From Desulfarculaceae bacterium (GTDB taxonomy: Bacteria; Desulfobacterota; Desulfarculia; Desulfarculales; Desulfarculaceae), in assembly GCA_021737645.1 (NCBI GenBank), contig JAIPDO010000010.1, forward strand, positions 1 through 64,000: a stretch of DNA of 64,000 nucleotides. Reading direction: 5' to 3'. This document shows positions 28,028 through 36,318 of the stretch, one piece after another; position 1 is the stretch's first letter, and the number at the start of each line of letters is the position of its first letter. Made by a program: the position numbers and the translations under genes. Below the pieces are notes generated by a model. The model made no database searches. It worked only from the letters and a program-made list of their open reading frames with translations, and was not told the origin of the DNA.

Positions 28028-29410
28028 ATGACCACAAGCGAATCCATCAGTGGCACCGCCGCCAAAGGCCGCATCCTGGTGGTGGATGACGAACTGACCA
28101 CCCTCAAGAATCTGCGCCGTATTTTGGAAAAGGAAGGCTATCAGGTCTCCACCTACAGCAACCCGGTGAGGGCCCTGGAACTGCTCAAGCGCGAGACCTT
28201 CGACGTGTTGCTAAGCGACCTGCGCATGCCTCACCTGGATGGCCTGGAATTGTTGGACCAGGCCAAGCTGATCGCGCCCGGCCTGGAGGTGATCATCATC
28301 ACCGGCTACGCCAGCCTGGACGGCGCGGTGGAGGCCACCAAAAAAGGGGCCTATCATTTCCTGGCCAAGCCCTTCACTCCCGAGCAGGTGCGCCAGGTGG
28401 TGGCCGAGGCCCTGAGCCTTAAGCACAACAGGGACGCCTCCCAGAGCCTGGAGATACCGGACGACCAAGCCCAAGAGGGCTCCCTGGTCATTGGGCGGAG
28501 CCCCCAGATGCGCCGGGTGGCCGAGGTGATCGCCCAGATCGCCCCCACCGACTGCAACGTTTTGATCATGGGCGAGTCCGGCACCGGCAAGGAATTGGCC
28601 GCCCGGGCCATCCACACCCATAGCCAGTGCGCCCAGGGGCCTTTCGTGGCCTTCAACTGCGCGGCGCTCAACGCCGAGCTCATGGAAAACGAGCTGTTCG
28701 GCCATGAAAAAGGTGCCTTCACCGGAGCCGGCGATACCAAGGCCGGCCTGCTGGAGGCGGCCCAGGGCGGCACCATCTTCCTGGACGAAATAGGCGAGAT
28801 GCCACTGGCCATGCAGGTAAAGCTGCTGCGCGCCCTGCAAGAGCGGGAAGTGCTCAGGGTGGGGGGCACCCAGGCCGTGAGCCTTCAGGTGCGGGTGGTG
28901 GCGGCCACCGCCAGGGACCTAAAGGCCGAGGTGGGCCAGGGAGCCTTTCGCCAGGATCTGTATTACCGCCTCAACGTGGTGAGCCTTCTGTTACCGCGCC
29001 TGGCCGATCGCGGCGACGACATCCAACTTCTGGCCTATTACTTCCTGGGGATTTTCAACCGCCGCATGAACAAGGAAGTCCGAGGCATCGACCCCCGCGC
29101 CATGGAGCTACTCACCAGCTACGCCTATCCGGGCAACGTTCGCGAGCTGGCCAACATCGTGGAGCGGGCGGTGGCCCTGTGCGGGCAGGAGATGATCACC
29201 GAGCGCGATCTGCCCCCCGACCTGGCCGCGGTTGAACTGGCCAGCTTTGCCCGTCCCGACAGCGAGTCGCCCACTCTGGAAGAGTTGGAGCGCCGCTACA
29301 TTGAGCACATCCTGGAGATAACCGGCGGGGTGCGCACCAGGGCGGCGGACATCCTGGGCATCGACCGGGTCAGCCTGTGGCGCAAGATTAAGAAGTACGG
29401 TCTGGAATAG
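28028..29410 (+). CDS. NtrC-type sigma-54-dependent response regulator
   Basis: The protein has 460 residues from ATG 28028 (GGAG upstream; a GTG 21 bases earlier lacks a site). It has a receiver domain with phospho-acceptor Asp in LLSDLRMPHLDG, an AAA+ domain with GESGTGKE, a GAFTGA loop and [13 protein letters not shown], and a Fis-type helix-turn-helix (TRAADILGIDRVSLWRKIKKYG, split). It should be phosphorylated by a histidine kinase, perhaps the one at 34116-35702, and activate the sigma-54 promoter at 29598-29613, whose gene set follows directly. Confidence 0.93.
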   Translation: MTTSESISGTAAKGRILVVDDELTTLKNLRRILEKEGYQVSTYSNPVRALELLKRETFDVLLSDLRMPHLDGLELLDQAKLIAPGLEVIIITGYASLDGAVEATKKGAYHFLAKPFTPEQVRQVVAEALSLKHNRDASQSLEIPDDQAQEGSLVIGRSPQMRRVAEVIAQIAPTDCNVLIMGESGTGKELAARAIHTHSQCAQGPFVAFNCAALNAELMENELFGHEKGAFTGAGDTKAGLLEAAQGGTIFLDEIGEMPLAMQVKLLRALQEREVLRVGGTQAVSLQVRVVAATARDLKAEVGQGAFRQDLYYRLNVVSLLLPRLADRGDDIQLLAYYFLGIFNRRMNKEVRGIDPRAMELLTSYAYPGNVRELANIVERAVALCGQEMITERDLPPDLAAVELASFARPDSESPTLEELERRYIEHILEITGGVRTRAADILGIDRVSLWRKIKKYGLE

Positions 29411-29413
29411 GGC

Positions 29414-29519
29414 GTTGCATTAGCGATACGGCGCGTTGCGTTTGCGCAACAAACCATTCCCATCCTTTGAAATGGCGCTCTGCATGAGCCTTTTGGCATC
29501 ACCCTATTGCATATAGCAA
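29414..29519 (+). promoter_or_regulatory. Cluster of TTGC...GCAA-type sites, candidate enhancer
   Basis: Three related dyads lie between the regulator gene and its presumed target promoter: 29414-29427 (TTGCATTAGCGA core), 29435-29450 (perfect GTTGCG-TTTG-CGCAAC) and 29507-29519 (TTGCATATAGCAA). They sit about 80-185 bp upstream of the -24 element, the usual place for NtrC-type enhancer sites. The internal spacing differs, so the exact consensus is uncertain. Confidence 0.5.
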
Positions 29520-29597
29520 CAAATCGTTCCCGGTCACCCCCCTGCGCTTAAACCACAATTAAACCTTAAAATCAGCTAGTTGACCAAAATACCTTGC

Positions 29598-29613
29598 TTG
29601 GTACGTCCTTTGC
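29598..29613 (+). promoter_or_regulatory. Sigma-54 promoter of the stress/anion-transport operon
   Basis: TTGGTACGTCCTTTGC has GG and GC separated by 10 bases and consensus ACG and TTGC parts. Transcription would begin near 29625, 20 nt before the universal stress protein start at 29645. Confidence 0.8.
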
Positions 29614-29644
29614 TTTTGCCTTGGGGGAGGAAAGGCGAAGGCCC

Positions 29645-30085
29645 ATGTTTAAACGCATCTTGGTCGTAATGGAAAATGAGCAGGTCAGTTCCCAGGCGGT
29701 CTACTACGCCCGCGAGCTGGCCCAGCGAATGGATGCCGAGGTCTCTTTCCTGATGCTGGTGGAGATGTCCGCCCTGGATCGCACCTGGCTGGGCAGCAGC
29801 CGTAGCGCCATCTCCGAGTTGGACGACCGGGTGGGGCGGCAGATAGGCGAGCAGAGCGAGCAGTTTCTGCGCGCGGGGATCGCCACCAGCGCGGCGCTCA
29901 GGGTGGGCGACCCCAAGCAGGAGTTGTTCAAGTTCCTGGCCGAGCGGCCCCCCTTTCAGGTCTTGATCTGGGGAAGCCACGAAGAACTGCCCGGCGGCGC
30001 ATCGCGGGGCCATTGGATGAACACGGCGGCGGCCTCGCTGGAATGCCCCCTTTGGACCGTCAGCAGCCGGCGGTCCACCGCTTGA
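29645..30085 (+). CDS. Universal stress protein (UspA family)
   Basis: The 146-residue protein has a UspA fold start (FKRILVVMENEQVSSQAVYYA) and the end segment ECPLWTVSS. The ATP-binding G-x2-G-x9-G signature is altered (GSHEELPGGASRGHWMN), so nucleotide binding is uncertain. It is the first gene of the sigma-54 operon and probably modulates the transporter encoded next or a stress response. An earlier in-frame TTG lies upstream of the transcription start, so the ATG at 29645 is preferred. Confidence 0.85.
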   Translation: MFKRILVVMENEQVSSQAVYYARELAQRMDAEVSFLMLVEMSALDRTWLGSSRSAISELDDRVGRQIGEQSEQFLRAGIATSAALRVGDPKQELFKFLAERPPFQVLIWGSHEELPGGASRGHWMNTAAASLECPLWTVSSRRSTA

Positions 30086-30144
30086 GGGCCGCCTGGCCTC
30101 ATGGATTGGTAACCACTTTTTCTAACGGCGCAAGGTGACTTTTA

Positions 30145-31953
30145 ATGCCTACACTTACTGCTGAAATGATTCTGGTCATGATGATGATCGGGGTCGCGGT
30201 GTTTCTATTCATCGTAGAATGGGTGCGGGTGGATGTGGTGGCCATCTTGATGATGGTGACCCTGCCCCTGTTGCATCTGGTAACCCCGTCCGAGGCCTTC
30301 TCCGGCCTTTCCAGCAACGCGGTGGTGTCGATCATCGCGGTTATCATCATAGGGGCGGGCCTGGACAAGACCGGCGTGGTCAACCGGCTGGTGGGCCCCA
30401 TCCTGAAGGTGGCGGGCAACAGCCAGTCACGCATCGTAATCTTTATCTCACTTACCGTGGCCTTCATCTCCAGCTTCATGCAAAACATCGGGGCGGCCGC
30501 CCTGTTTTTGCCCGCGGTGCAGCGCATCAGCAAAAACCTCAAGATACCCATCGGCAAGCTCTTGATGCCCATCGGCTTCTCGGCCATTTTGGGTGGCACG
30601 GTAACTCTGGTGGGCTCCAGCCCCCTGATCTTGCTCAACGACCTGATGATACCCTTCAAGCTCGAACCCTTTGGCCTGTTCGACGTCACCCCGGTGGGTC
30701 TGGCCCTGGTGGCCGCGGGCATCGCCTGCTTCGTTTTCTTCGGCCGCTTCATCCTGCCCGGCGGCAAGGCCGAAGAAAGCAGCCCCGCCGCGGAGGATCG
30801 CCAGGAGGAAAACCAGATCATAGACGAGTTGGGGCGCCCTTGGGAGCTAACCACCCCCGAGGACTTCACCCATTACCGCGAACCGGTCACCGTGGACGCC
30901 CTGCGTAAGCGCTACCTGGTCAACGTGGTGGGCCTGGTGGAGCCGCCGGACTTCAAGGTGCTGGGCCCGGCCCCGGACCAGGAGATCCGCTCCGGGGTGG
31001 ATATGGTGGTCTACGGCCAGGAAAAGGACGTGCGCCGCATGGCCCAGGAAGAGGGCATGGAACTCAAGGAGGACTTGGCGCTGTTCAAGGGCGAGTTGGC
31101 CGACCACGCCAGCGGCACGGTGGAGGCGGTGGTGGCGCCGCGTTCCAGCCTGGCGGGCAAGACCCTGAACCAAGTGGACCTGACCGAGCGCTTCCAGGTG
31201 ACGCCTTTGGCGGTGTACCGTCAGGGAGTGGTCTACCGGGCCGAGTTGGGCGATCTTCCCCTCAGGGTGGGCGACGCCGTCCTGCTGCACGGCACCTGGA
31301 AGCGCCTGGAGTTGTTGCACGCCGAGGGCAGCCTGCTGTTCACCACACCCCTGGACTCTGATCAGCTTCGGCCCGAAAAGGCCATGTTCGCCGGCATCTG
31401 GCTGGCCGTGGCCCTTATCATGGTCATCGTGTTCAAGATACAGCTTTCGGTGTGCCTGATGACCGGCGCCCTGGGCATGATAATCACCCGGGTGCTGTCC
31501 ATCGACGAGGCCTACCAGGCGGTGGACTGGCGCACCGTGTTTTTACTGGGCGGGCTGATTCCCCTGGGCATCGCCACCGAGAAAACCGGCACCGCCGCCT
31601 GGATCGCCCACACGGTGCTGAACGCCATCGGCACCGTGGAACCCATCGTGCTGCTGGCGGTCATCGGCGTGCTGGCCACGGTGTTTACCCTGGTTATCTC
31701 CAACGTGGGGGCTACGGTTCTGTTGGTGCCCCTGGTGGTGAACATGGCCCTGGCCGCCCACACCGACCCGCGCATGGCCGCCCTGGTGGTGGGCCTGGCC
31801 ACCAGTAACTCCTTCATCCTGCCCACCCATCAGGTGAACGCGCTTTACATGGGGCCGGGCCGCTACCGAAGCGTGGATTTCATGAAAGCAGGCACCGTAG
31901 TGAGCATCGTCTTCCTGGTGGTAATGATAGCGATGCTCTACCTGTTCTACTAA
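30145..31953 (+). CDS. SLC13/DASS-type anion transporter with two TrkA-C domains
   Basis: The 602-residue membrane protein has two blocks of hydrophobic helices flanking a soluble centre (about residues 210-405). The centre holds two RCK_C/TrkA-C-like units (VVNVVGLVEPPDFKVLGPAPD; ...RSSLAGKTLNQVDLTERFQVTPLAVYR). The C-terminal block has FVISNVGATVLLVPL-like and LATSNSFILPTHQVNALYMGPG signatures of the citrate transporter/SLC13 superfamily. Substrates of relatives include sulfate, dicarboxylates and phosphate. TrkA-C parts often bind nucleotides or anions, so the next genes may regulate it. The ion is not known. Confidence 0.88.
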   Translation: MPTLTAEMILVMMMIGVAVFLFIVEWVRVDVVAILMMVTLPLLHLVTPSEAFSGLSSNAVVSIIAVIIIGAGLDKTGVVNRLVGPILKVAGNSQSRIVIFISLTVAFISSFMQNIGAAALFLPAVQRISKNLKIPIGKLLMPIGFSAILGGTVTLVGSSPLILLNDLMIPFKLEPFGLFDVTPVGLALVAAGIACFVFFGRFILPGGKAEESSPAAEDRQEENQIIDELGRPWELTTPEDFTHYREPVTVDALRKRYLVNVVGLVEPPDFKVLGPAPDQEIRSGVDMVVYGQEKDVRRMAQEEGMELKEDLALFKGELADHASGTVEAVVAPRSSLAGKTLNQVDLTERFQVTPLAVYRQGVVYRAELGDLPLRVGDAVLLHGTWKRLELLHAEGSLLFTTPLDSDQLRPEKAMFAGIWLAVALIMVIVFKIQLSVCLMTGALGMIITRVLSIDEAYQAVDWRTVFLLGGLIPLGIATEKTGTAAWIAHTVLNAIGTVEPIVLLAVIGVLATVFTLVISNVGATVLLVPLVVNMALAAHTDPRMAALVVGLATSNSFILPTHQVNALYMGPGRYRSVDFMKAGTVVSIVFLVVMIAMLYLFY

Positions 31954-31968
31954 AAGGAGGTCTTGACC

Positions 31969-32784
31969 TTGGCCATCATAACTATATCCCGCGGCTCCTA
32001 CAGCAAGGGGCGTGAAGTGGCCGAAAAGGTGGCCCAGCGCATGGGCTATCAGGTCTTAAGCCGTGACGTGCTTCTGGAGGCCTCGGAGCAATTTCATATC
32101 CCGGAGGTCAAGCTGGTGCGCGCCATCCACGACGCGCCTTCGGTGTTGGAGCGCTTCACCCACGGCAAGTATTGCTACCTCACCTTTATCCGCGCCGCCC
32201 TTGCCGAGCGGGCGGTCCAGGACAACCTGGTCTACCACGGCCTGGCCGGGCACCTGTTGCTCAAGGGAGTGCCCCACGTGCTCAAGGTGCGCATCATCGC
32301 GGACCTGGAGGCCCGGGTGGCGGCGGAGATGAAACGCGAAAACCTCAGCCAGGGGCAGGCCCGCGCTCTGCTGCTGAAAGACGACGCCGAACGCCGCAAG
32401 TGGACCCAGAGCCTCTACGGTGTGGACCCCTGGGACGCCTCGCTCTATGACCTGGTGATTCACGTCGACCAGCTCACCGTGGACGATGCGGTGGATTTCA
32501 TCGTGCAGGCCGCCGGGAAGGAGTGCTTCAAAAGCACCCCCGAGGCCCAGCAAAAGATTCAGGACATGGCCCTGGCCTGCCGGGTGAAGGCGGCCTTGGC
32601 CGAAGACGACTGCGTGGACTTGGCGGTGACCAGCGAGTTCGGCAACGTGCTGGTCTACACCAAGCAGGACGACCGCCGGGCCCACCGCTTGGAAGAAAAG
32701 CTCAAGCCGCTGGCCAAGCGGCTGCCGGAGATCAATCACCTGGAGGTGCACACCGGCCAGCCCTTCCCGCCGGAGGCTTGCTGA
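31969..32784 (+). CDS. Cytidylate kinase-like family protein
   Basis: The 271-residue protein from the TTG at 31969 has AGGAGG eight bases upstream; the TTG at 31963 is too close. It opens AIITISRGSYSKGREVAEKVA, where SRGSYSKG replaces a classical P-loop, and continues with the kinase-like LSRDVLLEASEQF and the VRIIADLEARVAAEM lid region (R-rich). This is the cytidylate kinase-like domain used in many deltaproteobacterial signalling operons; true CMP kinase activity is doubtful. The final 70 residues form a BON-like small domain. It follows the transporter by 15 bp. Confidence 0.8.
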   Translation: MAIITISRGSYSKGREVAEKVAQRMGYQVLSRDVLLEASEQFHIPEVKLVRAIHDAPSVLERFTHGKYCYLTFIRAALAERAVQDNLVYHGLAGHLLLKGVPHVLKVRIIADLEARVAAEMKRENLSQGQARALLLKDDAERRKWTQSLYGVDPWDASLYDLVIHVDQLTVDDAVDFIVQAAGKECFKSTPEAQQKIQDMALACRVKAALAEDDCVDLAVTSEFGNVLVYTKQDDRRAHRLEEKLKPLAKRLPEINHLEVHTGQPFPPEAC

Positions 32785-32821
32785 ATAGCGGCCCCCCGCG
32801 GCCGCCAGAGAGGTATATGCT

Positions 32822-33643
32822 ATGCCGTTGATAATCGTTTCAAGCGACAACTTTAAGCAGGGAGACGAGATCGGCCAAAAGGTGGCCGGTGTGCTGGGCT
32901 ACCGCTATGTGGGCCGCGAACTGCTCACCTGGGTGGCCTCGGAGAATCAGGTGAGCGAGGAGGACTTGGCCCGGGCCCTGGATGACCCGCCCGGCCTTCT
33001 GGCCCGTCGCGCCCGCCGCCAGCGGATGCTCGGCTACATCGAAGCGGCCTGCCTGAACGTGCTGCTGGATGACAACGTGGTGTGCCATGGCCTGGCGGCT
33101 CATCTGTACGTTCGCGCGGTGTCCCACGCCCTGAAGGTGCGCATCATCAACGAGCCCGAGCAGCGGGCCGAGGAATTGTCCCAAGCCGAGGGCATATCCC
33201 TGGACAAGGCCCGCAAGCAGGTCCTGCGCCAAACCAAGGACGAGCGCCGTTGGTCCGAGGAGGCCTACAGCTTGGACCAGACCGACGCTTCGCTCTATGA
33301 CCTGGTAATTAGCCTGGGCACCCTGGAGTTGGACAAGGCGGTGGAGATCATCAGCGATACGGTGAGCTACCGCAAGTTCCAGCCCATGACCTATTCCCGC
33401 AAGCTGATGCAGGACAAGGCCCTGGCCGCGGGCGTGCGCCTAAAGCTCATGGAGCAATTCCCGGACATCCGGGTGGAGGCCAACGACGGCACGGTGGTGG
33501 CCTATATCCAAAGCTTGAAAAAGGACCAGCGCAAGAAGCAGGAGATGGTGAGGCAGATCGCCGGCGAGCTGCCGGGAGTGCGCCATGTGGAGGTGCACAT
33601 AATCCGGGACCTCGTCGGCCAGGCAGCCCAGAGCTCGCGCTGA
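32822..33643 (+). CDS. Cytidylate kinase-like family protein, degenerate P-loop
   Basis: The 273-residue paralogue of the preceding gene shares its order (LIIVSSDNFKQGDEIGQKVAG, ...VCHGLAAHLYVRAVSHALKVRIINEPEQRAEEL, split). Its nucleotide loop (SSDNFKQGD) has lost the Gly-Ser/Lys pattern still recognisable in its neighbour. It may be an inactive partner that forms a heterodimer with the first copy. A BON-like end domain (EQFPDIRVEANDGTVVAYIQ) is also present. The tandem arises from duplication; both lie between the anion transporter and the receiver protein. Confidence 0.78.
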   Translation: MPLIIVSSDNFKQGDEIGQKVAGVLGYRYVGRELLTWVASENQVSEEDLARALDDPPGLLARRARRQRMLGYIEAACLNVLLDDNVVCHGLAAHLYVRAVSHALKVRIINEPEQRAEELSQAEGISLDKARKQVLRQTKDERRWSEEAYSLDQTDASLYDLVISLGTLELDKAVEIISDTVSYRKFQPMTYSRKLMQDKALAAGVRLKLMEQFPDIRVEANDGTVVAYIQSLKKDQRKKQEMVRQIAGELPGVRHVEVHIIRDLVGQAAQSSR

Positions 33644-33703
33644 ACGCGGGCAGGTCCTTGACCGGCGAGCCCCTTGTGGGGCAACGTCATAGGAGGTGGA
33701 TTG

Positions 33704-34123
33704 ATGTCAGATAATTTGCAGGTGCTACTGCTGGACGACGAGCCCATTGTGGGGCGGCGTCTCAAGCCCGCCCTGGCCAAGATAGGCTGCGATGTAGACG
33801 TTTTCGAGGATCCAGAGCAGGCCTTGGCCAAGATGGCTCAAAAAGAGTACGACGTGGTGGTCACCGATATACGTATGGATCAGATAGACGGCATGCAGGT
33901 GTTGGAGTTCGTGCGCGATCGCTGGCCCCGCAGCAAGGTGATCATGATAACCGGCTACGCCATGATGTCCCTGGCCCGCGAGGCCATGGAAAAGGGCGCT
34001 TTCGACTTCATAGCCAAACCTTTCAAGCCTGACGACCTGCGCCGGGTGATAGCCAAGGCGGCCCACGCCCTGGGCTCGGACATTGATTTCGAAGCGGTGG
34101 AGATGGAAAAGGTCAATGGTTGA
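33704..34123 (+). CDS. Stand-alone receiver-domain response regulator
   Basis: The 139-residue protein from ATG 33704 follows AGGAGGTGG. It is a CheY-like fold with acidic pair DDE, phospho-acceptor Asp in VVTDIRMDQIDGM, Thr of MITGYA and Lys of AKPFKPDD. No output domain is attached. The stop overlaps the start of the histidine kinase gene, so the two are coupled; it is either the kinase's direct partner or a phosphate shuttle to the NtrC-type regulator upstream. Confidence 0.9.
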   Translation: MSDNLQVLLLDDEPIVGRRLKPALAKIGCDVDVFEDPEQALAKMAQKEYDVVVTDIRMDQIDGMQVLEFVRDRWPRSKVIMITGYAMMSLAREAMEKGAFDFIAKPFKPDDLRRVIAKAAHALGSDIDFEAVEMEKVNG

Positions 34124-35702
34124 AGGATCGATCCAGGGCAATGGCCAGCCCCCGCCGGAGGCCGGCCCCCAGGCGGAGGAAGAGATCGAGGTGCAGGGGC
34201 GCCTGGGGCTGGCCCGTGGCGCTGAACAGGCGCGCCGGGCCTTGCTCAACCGTCCCCGCTTCAGCCTGCGCTTGCAGATATTTCTGGGCAACGCCCTGGC
34301 TTTTTTGATCGCCATCGCCATTGCCATTGCCTTGGTGGCCAGCTTCCACCGCATGGAAAGCAAGATCCGCTTCCTGGAGATCGTCAACGACTACGTGATG
34401 GAGGTGGAGCAGGCGCGCCGTTTTGAGAAGAACTTCTTCCTCTACGGCACCAACCTGAGCGATGCCCAGGACAACGTTTTCAAGGCCGAAAACATCCTCA
34501 GCCGCAATGCCGAGGAACTGGCAGCCATCATGGGGGCCGGCTGGCGCGAGGAGATGCTGCCCAACCTGCACCGCTATGAGCAGTTGCTGGAAAAGCTGGG
34601 CCAGCAGCCGCAGTCCGACCAGGCTTTGAGTAAACAGGAGCGCCGCCGGGTGCAGAGTCAGGTGCGCGGCCAGGGCCAGCAGATGGTTTCCGCGGCCTTG
34701 GGCCTGCTTAGCAAGGAGAAGACGGCCCTGGCCGAGGTGCTGACCCGTTCACGCCTGCTGCTTTTCTATTCGGTGGGCTTGCTGCTGTTGTGCATGGCCT
34801 TGAACGCCTACCTGCTGGGCAGCCGCATGCTCAGCTCCATCAACCGCTTCGGCCAGTACGCCCACCGCATCGCCTCGGGCGACTTCACCCCGCTCACCCC
34901 CAGCAAACGCTACCGCGACGAGTTCACCGAACTGGCCCTGGCCATCAACAGCATGATCGAGGAACTGGAAGACCGCGAGGCGGTGCTGGTTCAGTCGCAT
35001 AAAATGCGGGCGGTTGGCACCCTGACCGCCGGGGTGGCCCATGAGCTGAACAACCCCATGAACAACATCACCCTCACCGCCCACATGCTCCAGGAAGACT
35101 ACGCGGACCTGGACGACCAGGAGCGGCTGGAGATGATCGGCGACGTGGTGGGCGAGGCCTCGCGAGCCAAGAAGATCATCAGCAACCTGCTGGACTTCGC
35201 CCGGGAGAGCGGCAGCCAGCTGGAGCCCCTGGATCTGCCGGAGTTGCTCCGCGAAACCATCGCCCTGGCCAGCAACCAGATCAAGCTCTCGGGCATCAAG
35301 ATAGACTTTCAGGCCTCGGGCAACCTTCCCCGGGTGCATGGCGACAGCCAGCAATTGCGCCAGGTGTTTTTGAACCTGATCCTCAACGCCATCGACGCCT
35401 CCTCCAAGGGAGGCCAAATCCAGGTCCTGGTGCTTCCCGCCGACGAGCCCAACTACCTGGCTGTGAAGGTCATAGACTCGGGCAGCGGAATCCCGGCCCA
35501 CATCCTGCCCTCCATCTTCGATCCCTTCTTCACCACCAAGGGCAAGGGCAAGGGCACCGGCTTGGGGCTAAGCGTGTCTCAGGGCATCGTGGCCAAGCAC
35601 GGCGGTCGCATCAGGGTAAGCAGCCAGGAAAAACAGGGCGCCACCTTCACCGTGGTGCTTCCCGTGACCACCATCCCCGCCGAATTGGGCGCCAAGAAAT
35701 AG
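34116..35702 (+). CDS. Membrane sensor histidine kinase (HAMP, HisKA, HATPase)
   Basis: The 528-residue protein has a membrane helix near residues 60-80 (IFLGNALAFLIAIAIAIALV), a periplasmic helical sensor of about 130 residues, a second helix (LLLFYSVGLLLLCMALNAYLL, split), a HAMP segment, the HisKA box GVAHELNNPMNNI with its phospho-His, and N/G boxes (NLILNAIDAS, DSGSGIP, GTGLGLS). It reads an extracytoplasmic signal, perhaps the anion moved by the SLC13-type carrier. ATG 34116 overlaps the receiver gene's stop by eight bases. Confidence 0.9.
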   Translation: MVEGSIQGNGQPPPEAGPQAEEEIEVQGRLGLARGAEQARRALLNRPRFSLRLQIFLGNALAFLIAIAIAIALVASFHRMESKIRFLEIVNDYVMEVEQARRFEKNFFLYGTNLSDAQDNVFKAENILSRNAEELAAIMGAGWREEMLPNLHRYEQLLEKLGQQPQSDQALSKQERRRVQSQVRGQGQQMVSAALGLLSKEKTALAEVLTRSRLLLFYSVGLLLLCMALNAYLLGSRMLSSINRFGQYAHRIASGDFTPLTPSKRYRDEFTELALAINSMIEELEDREAVLVQSHKMRAVGTLTAGVAHELNNPMNNITLTAHMLQEDYADLDDQERLEMIGDVVGEASRAKKIISNLLDFARESGSQLEPLDLPELLRETIALASNQIKLSGIKIDFQASGNLPRVHGDSQQLRQVFLNLILNAIDASSKGGQIQVLVLPADEPNYLAVKVIDSGSGIPAHILPSIFDPFFTTKGKGKGTGLGLSVSQGIVAKHGGRIRVSSQEKQGATFTVVLPVTTIPAELGAKK

Positions 35703-35970
35703 GCTGGACCGCCCTCATTGAATCCCGTCAACCATCGGCAACGGGGGGCACATCAAGCGCTGGTAAACAAAAGGGCCCTGGGGGATTGCCCCACGGAGCC
35801 TTCGTAAAACAGCCTGGCGCAAGCCGCCAAGGCAGGTGAAGTTACAGCCGTGGGACCTCTAGCCAATATTAACCTCTATATCCCCAGCACCTGATTTGGT
35901 ACATATTATAGGTAGTGCGGATGCGCCAAGCATCCACAGCGCCTAACCCTGAAGCAGGATGACATCAGCG

Positions 35971-36144
35971 ATGACCGATTATAATGACGCCAAATACGAG
36001 TGCCCCTGCGGCTACGTCTACGACCCGGCAGAGGGAGATTATGAGCATGGGGTGATGCCCGGCACAGCCTTCGGCGATCTGCCGGCGGACTGGCTCTGTC
36101 CCCTGTGCGGCTCGGAGAAGCAATACTTCGAGCTCGTGGACTAG
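35971..36144 (+). CDS. Rubredoxin with an unusual C-x-C first knuckle
   Basis: The 57-residue protein has a rubredoxin body ([39 protein letters not shown]) and should bind one iron atom with four cysteines. The second knuckle is normal (CPLCG); the first reads YECPCGY, one residue shorter than the usual C-x2-C-G. The gene ends cleanly and the rest is canonical, so this may be a functional variant. The ATG at 35971 is preferred over 35959, which sits directly on the AGG. Rubredoxins pass electrons in oxygen-stress reduction in anaerobes. Confidence 0.85.
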   Translation: MTDYNDAKYECPCGYVYDPAEGDYEHGVMPGTAFGDLPADWLCPLCGSEKQYFELVD

Positions 36145-36318
36145 CCGGCCCCCCCGGCCGTGGCCTTGACCGCCACCGTAATAAAAAGCCAATTTTTGTT
36201 GGGCGGTGCCCCGCATTAAAAGTAATATTGCCTCTCATTCCTGTGGGGGTGGCGGTGTGCTCCGTGCAACCATGCGCGGACCAAGCCGATATGCAACAAC
36301 TCAGGCGGGGGAAAGCCG

